A DNA stretch of 47,349 bases from Scleroderma bovista (GCA_037178675.1 JAYMGJ010000494.1:1-47349), one strand, 5' to 3'; counted from the first letter of the stretch, positions 19,501 through 30,246 are shown. Made by a program: numbers and translations. The notes: generated by a model not told the origin, from the letters alone.

Positions 19501-19980
19501 TCTCGCCTCTCGCAGACAGGTTTCTACCTGAAACTTGCAGATGGCTTGATCAGTTGGACTTCTCGTGCGCAGAAGACTATTGCGTACTCGTCCACTGAGG
19601 CTGAATACATGGCTTTGAGCGATTGCGCTCGCCAAGTTACCTGGATTCGGAGTTTACTCGGTGAGCTCGGCTATAAGCTGAAAGCTATCCCGATTTGTGG
19701 TGATAATCAGGGGTCCATATTCATGGCATCCAACCCTGTAACGGAGCCTCGCTCCAAGCACATCGACATCCGCTACCACGGAATCCGCGAGTCAGTCGCG
19801 AAAGGTAATGTGAAACTATTCTTTATTGATGGTGCTGAGAATCCCGCCGATCTGCTCACCAAGAACTTACCCCGTGAGAAATTCACGAAGTTCAGAGCTC
19901 AACTAGGCTTAGGTCCAGTCTGGACGGTGAAACCTGGAACGAAACTGAAACTGAAATGTTCAGTTCAATGTCACGTGTGA
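16552..19980 (+). pseudogene. pol: Copia Pol without protease, with one in-frame TGA
   Basis: The frame runs from 16552 (GIGTVLL..., a segment normally downstream of the protease) to 19980, broken only by TGA at 17206-17208. Domains in order: pre-integrase finger (HRRFGHPS with CPGCALGKM), integrase core with aspartates in LVHSDLKSF and WMSDAGGEY and glutamate in NGRAERLG, a Pro-rich linker, reverse transcriptase (NRWVFDVKSDG, LDVRSAYLYG, YIDD near 18975) and RNase H (DSDWGSD, SSTEAEYMAL, SKHIDIRYH). No DSG protease motif is found in any frame between gag and this start. The last 22 codons are not native; they come from the left inverted repeat of the Harbinger element that inserted at 19909-19911. 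Confidence 0.9.
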
Positions 19981-19988
19981 TCACGTGG
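19912..19988 (+). repeat. Left terminal inverted repeat of Harbinger element 1
   Basis: These 77 bp are the exact reverse complement of 22895-22971. The inner end holds CACGTG twice (CACGTGTGATCACGTGG). The repeat has an open frame in the Copia pol frame, supplying 22 new C-terminal codons and the TGA stop at 19978-19980. Confidence 0.97.
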
Positions 19989-20055
19989 AGCTGTTGCCCT
20001 GTACACAGCCTGCACCAGCACCGCAGTGCTCTTGCACCTAGCAACATTTCCTTCC

Positions 20056-21321
20056 ATGTCTGACAGGTCACACTCCTCCCATTCATTGCGCTCGAAAGGG
20101 CCCGTTGTTGAATCTGAGAGCAATACTACAAAGACAAAACCTCGCAAGAAGGCTGCCCACTGGACAGACGAAGATACTACAACACTTCTCGAATTTCTTA
20201 TCGAAGAATTACCCAAAGCCGGCGATGGAAACTTCAAGAGATCAACCTGGACAGCAGCTGTGTCGCTTTTCTCAACCCAATCTGGGATCACCAAATGGGG
20301 GGCGAAAGATGCCGACTCATGCGAGCGTAGATTTCAGTTGGTAAGTTAGATCTACCTGGATCATCTGATCATCACTAATAAATGCTACAGCTGAAGAAAC
20401 ACTACGAAGCTGTTGTCGATCTCAAGAATGCTTCTGGATTTACGTACTCTGATAAGGATGGTGCCGGGATCACGCTGGTACAAACTGATGTATGGAAGAG
20501 ATACGTCAAGGTGAGTATAAAACATATTAGATTATTAAAAATGGTGCGGCTGAGCAGTTGAGCAGTCCCATCCACATGCGAAGCCCTTCAAAGAGAAGGG
20601 TTTCATCCATTTCACGCAGGTTGAGGCCGTGATGCCCAAGAAGGGGAAGGGGCATTTTGTTTTTCGCCCCACCACCAACCCTACCATGGCTGATGCCAGT
20701 GGTTCTGGTTCACATGATATCCCCCCTCCAACACTCATTTCCAGCGGTGCTTCCCTTAACCTCGAGCAGCTCACTGTTGCTGCAGATGAGATTACCAGGG
20801 CCAGTCGCCAGCAGCCGGTTGTAACTCCCCGAATTCCTGGTACACGGAGTGGCGCCAGTGACCCAAATTCCATGCCAACATCTGCACCATCCAGCTATCT
20901 TTCGCCATCTGTCGCCTCTGAGTCCACATCATCTGCAGTCACCAGTGTTAGTCGTGCCAAGAGAAAGGTATCTCCCTCAGTCGCCGACTCAGTGGCTAGC
21001 TTACGCAAGCGGTCACGTCCACTGTCTGTTGCGGCACAGGCACAGCAAGTGGGTGGTGCAGCGATGCAGGAGCTTGCGGCTGTGGTCAAGGACATTTCCT
21101 GTTCTATAGCCCCACCTGATGCCCTTGGCGCTGCTATTGATATCCTCCAGCAACACCATGAACTTACACCCATCCAACGACTCGACATCGGTGAATATCT
21201 CGCGCTCGAACAGAACAAGAATCAGGCCATACTTTTCCACAAGTTCGGTGAAGAGGAGAGGAAGGTATGGTTGGCACGCAGGTTGTGCGAGATCATGGCC
21301 AGTCAACATCCGACTGACTGA
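20056..21321 (+). CDS. Harbinger Myb/SANT-like accessory protein
   Basis: Three exons (20056-20340, 20391-20510, 20566-21321) with GTAAGT/ACAG and GTGAGT/GCAG introns of 50 and 55 bp join in frame into 386 residues. The N-terminal domain (about 30-150) has the trihelix/Myb-like pattern AAHWTDEDTTTLLEFLIEEL, W.....F, KWGAKDADSCERRF..LKKHYEAV and VW. A conserved SHPHAKPFKEKGF motif follows. The rest is Ser/Pro-rich with a short basic stretch and a C-terminal helical segment. In PIF/Harbinger elements the Myb-like partner is known to help bring the transposase to the nucleus and to the ends. No stops interrupt it, unlike its convergent partner. Confidence 0.85.
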
Positions 21322-21448
21322 TGTTGTGTCCCCTTCGATGTATCGCCTTGCAGTCGTCTACCCACAAATGTATTACATATGCGATAGTAGTACAATATAG
21401 CGTTGATTTTGCGACTCGAGTACTATAGTATTGATTTTGCAACCCAAA

Positions 21449-22774
21449 TCATGATACCTGTAGCCCGCGATGCGCCAGCTCCTGCTGGTAGTCCTGCCAC
21501 ATCTCCTGAGCAATATTGTCGCGGCGATGGTCTGCTCGCCTTCTCTCTGCTGCATCTGCAGGGCCATCTCCAAGCACATCTCCAAGCTCTATGAGCTGAT
21601 CTCCCTCTGTGAGCTCTGGGTCAAAAAAGGCATCTGGGTCGTATCGACGAACGAAATTGTGGATTGCGCACAGCACAACGGGAAGCCGGGCTTGGATGTC
21701 CATATTATACTCAAGGGGAAACTGGAGAACACGGAATTGGCACTTTAAAACGCCGAATATGCGTTCAATTACATTCCGGAGTGAAGCATGCCGCAGATTA
21801 AAAAGTTCCTCTTGATTGCGCGGCCTGGTTATGAATTTGAGTACTCTGTCACTGCTGGTAAACTGGCAGAATCAAATATACCTTTGACTTGCCTGGCGCC
21901 ACTCCTTGAGATGGTACCGAACCCCACGAAATGGAACAAGAAGAGCGTCTGATGTCCCGAACCCTGCATCAGCTAGAAGATATTTTCCCTGCGGCATTCA
22001 CAAGTCCTGGGTATGCGCGTCATTCCATAGATGGGCGTCTGCAGTTGAGCCATCCCATCCAGTGAGTGTGTATGTAAAGAAGAAGTCGAAGTCGCAAACG
22101 AATAGGCAGTTTTGTGACAGATACCCTTTCCGATTGCGCATATGGGGCTGGTCTTCAAGGGCCATGAAGGCGCGAATGTGTGTGCCATCGACCGCACCAA
22201 TACAATCGCGGAAAAATCGGAAGCGTGGGTCGTCGGTGATTGCGGGTGAAATTGGTGTGTTCTCCGTTGGGAATTGTACTTGAGAGTTGTAGAATGATGG
22301 TCCCGAGAAAACAAATAACACCTGTTTGAAGTACCTTGAAAAATGTGTCATCAAATGAGAAGTGTGGAGAAACTATGGTACTAACTTTGTGATCGTGCTT
22401 GGTGAACGTTGAAATCTCTCTGCAACGTGTCGGGATGACAGACCGATGACACAGGTATATAGAAATATACCTAGTTGCTCCTTGATCAATACTGGCAAGG
22501 AGGAAATGCCGTCCGCACGCATCAATACTCACGCTAGTTTATTGAATATATCGTGTGTGACCCCAAGGCACGTATGAATTCTGTTGGGATGGCCGTTCAG
22601 TAACTCGAGCATCCACCCTTCACCGGATAGTATAGACGTATGGTATGGTATAGGTGCAGTGGGGGCGAGAAAGATGAGGTTATAGTAGTAAACTACTTGG
22701 GAAGCAATGAGTGTGATTAAAATCACAAGGCGGCGGCGGTGGGCATCCTGTACTTGTTGAGCTTCAAGGTCCAT
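21449..22774 (-). pseudogene. Harbinger DDE transposase (element 1) with two in-frame TGA codons
   Basis: Exons 22774-22386, 22334-21882 and 21824-21449 (introns 51 and 57 bp) total exactly 406 codons. The N-terminal helix-turn-helix region (LIKEQLGIFLYTCVIGLS..HVAERFQRS) is typical. The DDE_Tnp_4 catalytic core shows aspartate in GAVDGTHIRAF, aspartate in LTGWDGSTADAHLW and glutamate in NVIERIFGVLK, preceded by KYFLADAGF. TGA occurs at 22531-22529 and 22000-21998, and the family signature continues in the same frame after both. Both are probably CGA arginine codons that mutated. It converges with the Myb-like gene, with 127 bp between stops. Confidence 0.88.
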
Positions 22775-22894
22775 CGTGAGGGTGATAATCTGCGATGTCC
22801 ATAGCCAGTATACCTTATCAGAACAATCCTGATATGAAATAAACTAAGATTATGGCCAACTACGCTGATAGTAGATACCGTGCTTGCAAGGTCA

Positions 22895-22971
22895 CCACGT
22901 GATCACACGTGACATTGAACTGAACATTTCAGTTTCAGTTTCGTTCCAGGTTTCACCGTCCAGACTGGACC
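22895..22971 (-). repeat. Right terminal inverted repeat of Harbinger element 1
   Basis: This is the exact reverse complement of 19912-19988. It is followed by TTA and then by Copia sequence leading to the polypurine tract. Confidence 0.97.
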
Positions 22972-23035
22972 TTACAGTTTCCCTCTGGCAGCATCTAGCA
23001 CCTTATTCGCTGAAGTGCTCTACGTGCAGCACAGC

Positions 23036-23044
23036 GAGGGGGAG
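23036..23044 (+). other. Polypurine tract of the Copia element
   Basis: GAGGGGGAG ends exactly at the TGTTGAAG start of the 3' LTR. Its position fits plus-strand priming. Confidence 0.85.
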
Positions 23045-23332
23045 TGTTGAAGTCGCACGTGCACCCGGCGTAAACCGTCGACGAAGTGCGTGCAAGACTG
23101 TGACCCATATTAGTGTAGACTTAGTAATAGTCCTCTTTAGAGTAGATGTTACATGTCACACGTCACGTGTCACAGTCACGCGTCACACTATTTGTTGTAT
23201 ATAAACAGCGTCCACCGCTTATATAATATAACAGCTCTTAACCAGCTACTGCTACCATCTCTGGCTGTGCACTCCACCCAACAGGTGAGTTGGAGTAGCA
23301 GTTCCTCTACGTATATAGGTATTGCTTCAACA
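23045..23332 (+). repeat. 3' LTR of the Copia element
   Basis: This 288-bp LTR differs from the 5' LTR at about three sites (CACAC/CGCAC, GCGCGC/GCGTGC, CTGCG/CTGTG near its start). It is followed by the TCTGG duplication at 23333-23337. Confidence 0.96.
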
Positions 23333-23887
23333 TCTGGTACATAGATGCGACCATGGAGCCGGAGGAGACCAGACTCATCTACTGACCACTGCAACTCGGC
23401 AGTATCAGAGTGGTGAGCTTGGGCAGTAGGGTTAGTGGGGATTTCTGAGTGAAGGGTCTCGATGTCCATGATGTCAACTGCCCTTAGGATAGGGAGCTCT
23501 AGGTACGTAGCGCAAAGGGAGTGAGCTAGTTGCTCTTGGGTGAACACTGGCTGGAGATTCTGGGGGTTAACCTGGGCGTAGCTGCTATCCCCCTCTTTGG
23601 GGTAGATGTCCCATTGTCTAGTCAGGGCATCAGGCTTAGCACCAAGCTTACTGGGATAAAAGTGGATAACCAAGTGGAACTGGGACAAAAATTCCGACCA
23701 TTGGGCTTGCCAGCATGTAAGAACTTTCAATGTGGAAAAGTATTCCAGGATTCTGTGGTTGGTGACAATGTCGACTGGGGTAGTGGAGCCCTCCAGATAA
23801 TGGTGCCATGACCGGAATGCTTCAAAGATAGCCAGCAATTCCTTGTTGTGCATGTCATAGTTCAGCTCCAGGGCTGTTAAGGTCCAG
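23333..23887 (-). pseudogene. pol: Old chromovirus pol, RNase H to pre-integrase part
   Basis: The minus-strand frame starts within TLTALELNYD and NKELLAIFEAFRSWHHYLEG (RNase H) and runs through SKLGAKPDALTRQWDIYP and VFTQEQL to GRIYVPD. It stops at the TCTGG duplication of the Copia element and resumes at 14966 with SKDLHLRVL. It matches young pol residues of about 575-765 with a few residues missing. The upstream part of the gene (gag, protease, RT) is absent: the left-hand end in gene order is cut by the family B LTR at 23888. Confidence 0.9.
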
Positions 23888-24817
23888 TGTCATGATTGGT
23901 TCTCCTCAACGATCTTACTAGGAGGTCCAGGGATGCAGGGGACTAATGAGGAGGTAAGTCCAGACACTAGTAGGTTCTAGTTAGTGTGGAGAGTCAAGTC
24001 CGGGTCATACAAATGAAGTCCAGGCACTAGAGGAGCACTGGGAGTAAGTCTGGGTTTTTGCGGAGTAAGTCCAGACTGCAGGAAAGTAGTCCGGAGTTGA
24101 GCGCAGCTTGTCTAGAGCAAAGGACATCCCAGAGGTGGGATAAGTCCTAAGAGGTCTAGTGTCAAGTCTGGGACAGAGGTGGCTTTTGCCCTTGTGCAAG
24201 TAGGAGACTTGCTAGGATCAGACATAGGACCAAGGGGACGAGATAGGACAGAGGCCAGAATTGGCCGGAGTTCAGGAGAACAAGGTGGAATTAGGAGAGC
24301 ATGGTGGGTAGTACAGACTGAGGAGTATCTTAGTCGAGATTTGATCTAAGGATCTACTAGGCCAGAGTTTGGTAGTTTATATAGTAAAGAGAACTAGAGG
24401 TGAGTATATACGGTGACAAGTAAACACCCTAATGTCAAGACAAGGGACAGAGCAGAAGTGTACAGGAAAATAATCCAGGTACAGGAAAACAAAGCAGGGG
24501 CAGGAAAATAAACCGGAGCGGAAGCAGAAACAGGGAACTAGTGTTACAGGGACGACAGAGGAAAAGCAGGGACAGTGAAGTAAAGGGAACTAGGTTGGAA
24601 GAGGACAGGTAAGGGTCAGAGGTGGACTTAACTAATGTTAAGTCCGGAGCAATGTCCAGGACCGGAGGAAGTGGGACTGGAGGAAGTGCAGGACAGGAGG
24701 AAGTGCAAGAGTGCAGGGAGTGTAAAAGTGAAGGGAGTGTGCAGGTGGAGGAAGGGCGGAGTAGCTGGAGGAAGGTCCGGAGTTGGACATAGAAATGTCC
24801 TACGCCATTGGTGGACC
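23888..24817 (-). repeat. Truncated family B LTR
   Basis: This is the reverse complement of about the last 890 bases of the solo LTR at 13655-14842. It begins in plus coordinates with TGTCATGATTGG and contains the same TATA segment near 24375. Its outer part is missing, cut exactly where the foldback element begins at 24818. Its inner end lies directly in the old chromovirus RNase H region. Confidence 0.85.
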
Positions 24818-25654
24818 TAGTGTTTAAAAGTCCGGTCCTAGAATCACAAAAAGACTGGCAACTGAACTGGACTGCAACCAATTTGGACCGGACTGCAGTT
24901 GTGGTCCTGGGTGGTCCATGATCAGTTCGGTTGCAGTTGCCTCCACTCAAGCAGAAAGCAAAGACTGGTCACAAACCAGTCACAACCGGTCGCTTTCTGG
25001 ACCGGTTGCATATCGGTCACACCTGTTCACTTAGGCTAGTGGAACACAAAATACAAAATTACTAGTAGTGTATTATTCAAAAATCACAAATGAGAAAACC
25101 CACTAAGAGCGCAAATGCTCAAATCTATACTACTAGTGGTTTATTATCCAAGCATTAACAAACAAGCAAACCCACCAAGAGCAGAAATGCTCAAACTGTA
25201 TGACTAGTATTTGATTATTTAAATAGTATCACAAATGAGCAAACCCACCTAGAGCGGAAATGCTCAAAACTATACTACCAGTAGTTTATTATTCAAACAT
25301 CAACAAACACACAAACCCACCCAGAGCGGAAATGCTCAAAACTATACTACTAGTAGTTTATTGTTCAAATATCAATGAACATGCAAACCCACCAAGAGTG
25401 GAAATGCTCAAAAGCATATTTCTGGTAGTGTAAACTGGTCTGAACTGGTTGCTACCAGTCTTTTATCAGTCTTGGACCAGTTGCCTTGAGGACCGGATGC
25501 AACTGGTTGCAACCACTATGGTGGACTGACATGGACTGGTCCTATGTGGTTTTGGTCCGGTTGCCCAAAATCTGGCCAACAAAAAAACCAGTTCAGTCCG
25601 GTTACCTCCAAAATTTGATGAAAAAACCGGACTGGACCGGACTTTTAAACTCTA
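24818..25654. mobile_element. hAT-type foldback element with mismatched flanks
   Basis: The ends are TAGTGTTTAAAAGTCCGGTCC and its near-inverse GGACCGGACTTTTAAACTCTA, matching the 8-bp-duplication element at 26289-26837. The flanking 8-mers (GGTGGACC and CATACTAG) do not match. The centre is a tandem array with a 72-bp period. There is no coding capacity. The mismatched flanks and one atypical end (TAGTG for TAGAG) suggest it formed by recombination between two copies. Confidence 0.75.
25045..25440. repeat. 72-bp tandem array inside the foldback element
   Basis: There are about five units of 72-73 bp, each with a TACTACTAGTAGTTTATTAT-like part and an AAACCCACC(A)AGAGCGGAAA + TGCTCAAAAC part. 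The TGCTC core recurs at 25116, 25188, 25261, 25333 and 25405. The units are non-coding and contain the palindrome ACTAGT. Confidence 0.85.
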
Positions 25655-25702
25655 CATACTAGTAACATTTGAGAACCCACACAAGGTGCAAGTGTGAAAT
25701 AC

Positions 25703-26891
25703 TGTCAAATCCAGGTCCACTCTGGACAAAGTCCAGATGAAATCCGGTTAAGATCTTGAATGAGGGGGAGGCAGAGGTTGGCCTAGGCTGGGAATTGCTC
25801 AGGGGGCAGAAATAGACCGATTGGGTACAATGACAGCAGTCAAGCGTTGACCCCTTGCATGGATTCCGGTCAAGACAAGAGAGAGCAGGGACAAGAGATA
25901 CAGAGTGGGTGACTTAGTTAATTTCAGACTAAAGATACAGGACCAAGTACAGGACTTTATATATGGAGATGGAAGTAACCTGAGTATATATGGTGACAAG
26001 TAAACAACCAGAAACCAGAACAAGGGAAAGAGAGTAAAGGGAATAGATCAGTAAAATAAACGGGGACAGGAAAATAAACAGGGAGTCAGGCTCAAAGCAG
26101 ACATGGGGAACTGGAAGTATACAGGGACAACGGAATGGGTGCAGGAACAATGTGGTAAGTGGAACTAAACCAGATTGGAAGAGTGAATAGGGTCGAGTAT
26201 GGATTTAACAGATACTATGTGCGCGAACCTAGTCCAGGACCGGGGGTGACATGTAAGGACCAGGATCGAGCTGTAGAGCTGCAATGAATAGAGTTTAAAA
26301 GTCCAGTCCAGTCCGGTTTTTTTGCCTTTTTTGGAAGAGGACTGGACTGGACCACTTTTGGAAGCCTGGGAATGGTTCATGGACCGCTTAAAGACTGGTC
26401 CAAAGTGGTTGCAACCGGTTTTCAAAAAGACCGGTCCAAAACTGCTAAAAAAACCAGTCCAAACCACTAAAAACTGGTTTTTTTGCATTTTATTGATGTT
26501 TTTCACATCAAAGGTGTGTCAGATAGCATCTAAATACTATTTATAGACTGTATTAATTATATACAAGTCATTATATATTTATTTGTGCCATATTTCATCC
26601 AAAAAGATCAGTTTTACACCCCTTAAGACCCACTGCAGGCCAAAATTAGCCTGTAATATAGGGGTTTTTATACCATATATGTATTGCTAACATAATGCGG
26701 TTGCAACCGGTTGCAACCAGTCTTTTTCATCATTCTCAAAAGTAGGCAACTGGCAACTGCAGTCCGGTTGCAACCAGTCCAGTCCAGTCCAGTTTCTGGT
26801 CTTTTTGCGGTCCTATGGACTGGACTTTTAAACTCTAGCAATGAAGCTGGAGTAACTGGGCAAATGACCGGAACTGGGCATGGTTGTGACA
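25703..26891 (-). repeat. Old chromovirus LTR (family A) split by a MITE
   Basis: Subtracting the MITE and one 8-bp duplication leaves 632 bp, the length of the young LTR. Ends are TGTCAAATCC (plus coordinates) and TTGTGACA, the decayed version of TGTCAAGTCC...GTCGTAACA. The predicted transcript-start 10-mer is intact (ATTTCAGACT at 25921-25930). Many CpG sites have become TpG or CpA. The flanking 5-mers do not match, so it is not clear whether it is a solo LTR or the edge of a lost element. Confidence 0.85.
26289..26837. mobile_element. hAT-type MITE with perfect 8-bp duplication
   Basis: This 549-bp element has inverted ends TAGAGTTTAAAAGTCCAGTCC and GGACTGGACTTTTAAACTCTA. It is flanked by GCAATGAA at 26281-26288 and 26838-26845. 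An 8-bp duplication and TAGAG-type ends are hallmarks of hAT elements. The interior is AT-rich with CCGGTTGCAACC palindromes near both ends and has no transposase. Confidence 0.92.
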
Positions 26892-28499
26892 AGCATGCAC
26901 AGATAGTCTGTCTGCATATATAGGCAAGTATAACTATATAGCTTGAAGAAGCTACTCTGCTAGCAAAGATGGAGATGAATGGCAGGTATGGAATCATGGT
27001 ACACTTTAATCTTGTTCATCATCTCAAACAGAGAATATATATCTTGATCTATTCAGATAGCATAATGATGCTAGATGATAGAGATTATTTCAGTGACAAG
27101 GAAAGATAAATATATATAAGGTCAGATCTAAGTATAATCATTTTCCTGATGCAATACATTTTCAGATGCCACAATGATCATAAATACTCTGGCTGTGCCC
27201 CCTCCCACTGCTCCCCCTCCCACCATTGTGGTAATGTCACCAGATGTTTTGTTGGTGCCTGGATCCATGGGCATTCCAGATGGATCAGTAGGTGATGGGG
27301 TGGATACCCATATGGACACAAGCACATAGTTTGTTGCTTATATCTTTTTTGTTCCTTTCCCTCTTGGACTATTTTTTTTGTACACCCAAACAATTGTCTT
27401 TTTTCCCCTTTATACAAGTCTTATACTTACTTGTGTCATTTGAGTACTGGAATATGATGTAGGCGTTGTTGAAATATATAATTTGTGTCTTTCACTAGTG
27501 ATTTAATATACCTGGTGTGATTAATCTAATCAATTCTGTGACAAATCCTGGCTTCTGAACATTCAGGAGCCTAGATATTTGAATATGAACCCCTTTGTGG
27601 ACCTCTGTTCTTCCCAGTGTAATGTCCATATTTTTGTGGACAATGTCCCCATGTTTTTATAAATTGATGTACACCCCATTTGCTGCAGGTACTGCCATCA
27701 TTTGAATAAACACTGATCTGGTTATCAGGTAAGGTTCCATTCACCCACTGTAACACTGGTCAATTTTATGTAGTGCCTGAACTAGCATCCTACTAGGAGA
27801 ACTGCAGTAGCCATATTTAATGAAATTGACCATGGTATCTTGCACTGCCCAACCCAATCCAAATAATCCATTGTTTGTTCCCATGCAATGTTAAGTTGTT
27901 GGATATATCTCTGTTGTTGTCATCTAGCATAAGTTTCTACCCCATCATTTTGCAGCATAGCATGCTGTTTCCCTTTTACCTTTTACCTTTGATTGGTACT
28001 GTTATCCTAGTAGATAGAGTACATTGTATTATCTACTAGTCATCCACACATGGATATAATTGCTTATTTTCCAGGAGGTACCTGCATTGTCTTCCTAGGG
28101 ACACCATCCCCCTGAAAACTGATTTACTGTGGGATGTAAGCCTTGAGTGAACCATGGCTTGGTTCATATTCAATGTGCCCTAATTTATATATCTATGTTT
28201 CTCTCCAAACCTTTCTGATGCTATTTTTAACCTGATTTGTTCCTGTGTGGGTGTTTTAGTTGCCCCTGTGGAAATGACTGCAGTTGTGGTCATGTACCAC
28301 AGCTTGGGTTTTCAACAACATCCCTCTGAGTAATTACCTGAAACCAGTAGGGAACCTAATCACTGGTGATTTTTGGCACCCATTTGCACCCCTGATTTCA
28401 TTCTAGGCAAATTTACCTTGGCTTTGACAGTTAATTGAAAATATTGTTAATAATCCTGCTATTTAAATGTCAAAGCATGCAAAACAGCAACCCTCATGA
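26892..28499. other. Gene-free AT-rich stretch
   Basis: I see no recognisable coding region, repeat ends or RNA gene here. Small open frames have no family resemblance and no splice pattern that joins them. It may be decayed transposon DNA. Confidence 0.4.
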
Positions 28500-28750
28500 T
28501 TTGCAAAAAACAGGGGGTGCCATCTTTGCATAAAATACTAACATAAACCAGTCTTCATCAGTTTTGGACTGGTTCCCAAAAGGACCAGTCTGAACCAGTC
28601 CTACCACATGTGAGGACTGATAAGGACCGGTCCTTGGTGGTCCAGTCCAGTCTTTTGCAAAATCAAGATTTTCTAGAACCAATGCAGTCCTGGTCCAACC
28701 AAAATTAGGTCAAAAGACCAGACCAGACCAGACCAGATCTTAAAACACTA
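28500..28750. mobile_element. Degenerate right half of a hAT-type foldback element
   Basis: The stretch is rich in ACCAGTC/GACTGGT motifs and ends GACCAGATCTTAAAACACTA. This is a degraded version of the GGACTGGACTTTTAAACTCTA end seen at 26817-26837. GACCA is repeated four times just before the end. No left end is found. Confidence 0.5.
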
Positions 28751-29194
28751 CCCCTGGTATTGATTTAGTACACCTAATGCATGACTGTGGATCCCATCCC
28801 ATTTAATTCCCCCCCCCCATGGTGTTTCCCAGTATTGCTAACAGTTTCCATCCCATTCAGTATTCCCTCTATCAATTTACTACACAAAACCTGTGGGTTT
28901 TCCCTTTGCCTGCAGTCCTGCATGCCTACCAGTATCCCCTGTTTTGTGCTGATTCTATACAGCCCACCCCTATATGCTTCAATTACCATGCAATATGGGC
29001 CCATCAATTACCATAGATGATAGGCATTTCTGGGTTCAACCCACTGATATGGTTATAACACATTATGTACCCCCCATTACAGTCATTTGCAAAAACCTTG
29101 ACAGTAGCATCACATGACATAGATTAGTTAGGAAATAAAAATTGCACCACACTTGGCCAAATATTGACCAACTTCTTCACTGTTATCATGTATT

Positions 29195-30246
29195 GAAAGA
29201 TATCTTGCAATGTCAAAATTGCAGCAATGAATCTCTATGAGTGGAACCTTCTATCTCTAGAACAAATTCTGGACTGTGTCGGATTTTCAGAAAGCACCTT
29301 TTGGCATACACTATGACTCTGGAGAGAAACAGGTGATATTGTCAATCATCCTACAGGTTCCCCTGGTCATCCCCACACCCTTCATTTTGACAATGTCAAC
29401 TACCTCATCTGGCTCATCAATCATCGCCCCACCTGATTTCTTGACAAGCTCCTTAGCTTGCTCGAAAGCAACTGCTTCATTGCAACTCACTTCACTACCA
29501 TCCACAGGGAGCTCGTGCATGCCAGGATATCATTGATGAAGTTGAGGAAGATAGCAAAGGAGTGGGGCGAGGATAAGTGGGCAGAGTTTGTGCAATGGAT
29601 GTCCCAGTACAGCCCTGAGGAGATTGGGTTTATTGACGAGACTTCAAAGGATGGGAGGGAGGACCACATTCAGGCAGAACGGCCGTGCCAGAAAGGGCAT
29701 GCATGCCCAGTGAAGAGGCATCTTTGTCTGGGGTCATTGCCTTTCTGCTGTCCAACTACTCACACTGGATGGCATGGCAGCCTCCAATGTCATTGAGGGC
29801 TCTTTTACCACAGAGAAATTCATTCATTTCCTGGAGCACAATGTGGTAAGACCTCTCCTCTTTTCTCAGTTTTGATGACACGTTATTTACTAGCTGCCAC
29901 TATGCTCCCCATACCCTGGCCCTCTCTCTGTCCTCGTTATGGACAATGCATGCATCCACCATCATGGAGAAGTTGGGGAACTTGTTCAGAATGCCGGTAT
30001 GTGTTATCTAGATCATTATGTTTATGCCAACATGGTTTCAGGTGTTTGTGTTGAGTATCTACCACCTTACTCCCCCAATTTGAACCCAATCAAGGAGGCA
30101 TTCTCCAAGATCAAGGTGTTCATCCACCACAAATGAAAACATCATCACTGCTGGTGATGGGATTGCATTTGACATGTACACAGCTATGGTTGTTATTATG
30201 CTGAATGATGCTGCAGGGTATTTCATACATGGTGGCTACTTTTGAT
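29195..30246 (+). pseudogene. IS630/Tc1-mariner-type transposase relic
   Basis: Across frame changes the sequence follows the fungal DDE_3 transposase order. The helix-turn-helix part is NLYEWNLLSLEQILDCVGFS and LWRETGDIVNHP, then HFDNVNYLIWLINHRP and NCFIATHFTTIHRELVHA. The catalytic core has IGFIDETSKDGR, VLVMDNACIHH and YLPPYSPNLNPIKEAFSKIK, and the tail ends DAAGYFIHGGYF. Two introns with good ends are visible (29846-29893 and 29997-30041). TGA codons at 29314-29316 and 29711-29713 and frameshifts near 29670 and 30135 disable it. Terminal repeats were not found. Confidence 0.82.

Larger units (their letters stand above)
19912..22971. mobile_element. PIF/Harbinger DNA transposon (element 1) inside Copia
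   Basis: Perfect 77-bp inverted repeats (19912-19988 and 22895-22971) start GGTCCAGTCTGG. They are flanked by the 3-bp duplication TTA (19909-19911 and 22972-22974), the size and sequence expected for Harbinger. Inside are two convergent genes, a Myb/SANT-like gene on plus and a DDE transposase gene on minus. The inverted repeats are identical, so the insertion is recent, but the transposase gene carries two in-frame TGA codons. The element was probably moved by a transposase supplied from elsewhere, or was silenced and decayed quickly. Confidence 0.95.
14967..23332 (+). mobile_element. Ty1/Copia retrotransposon carrying a Harbinger insertion
   Basis: Two 288-bp LTRs differing at about three positions enclose gag and pol in Copia order (integrase before RT). 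The flanks are a perfect TCTGG duplication at 14962-14966 and 23333-23337. The insertion split the codons VPD|SKD of the old chromovirus pol. A 3-kb PIF/Harbinger transposon sits inside at the 3' end of pol. The copy is defective: I find no protease domain, gag and pol are out of frame at the junction, and a TGA interrupts the integrase. Despite near-identical LTRs it cannot be autonomous, so it was probably mobilised by a complete relative or decayed after insertion. Confidence 0.96.

Noticed and set aside
19912..19988. Inverted duplication of the Copia pol end
   Set aside because: The TTA duplication and the Harbinger genes inside show that this is the transposon's terminal repeat, not duplicated pol.
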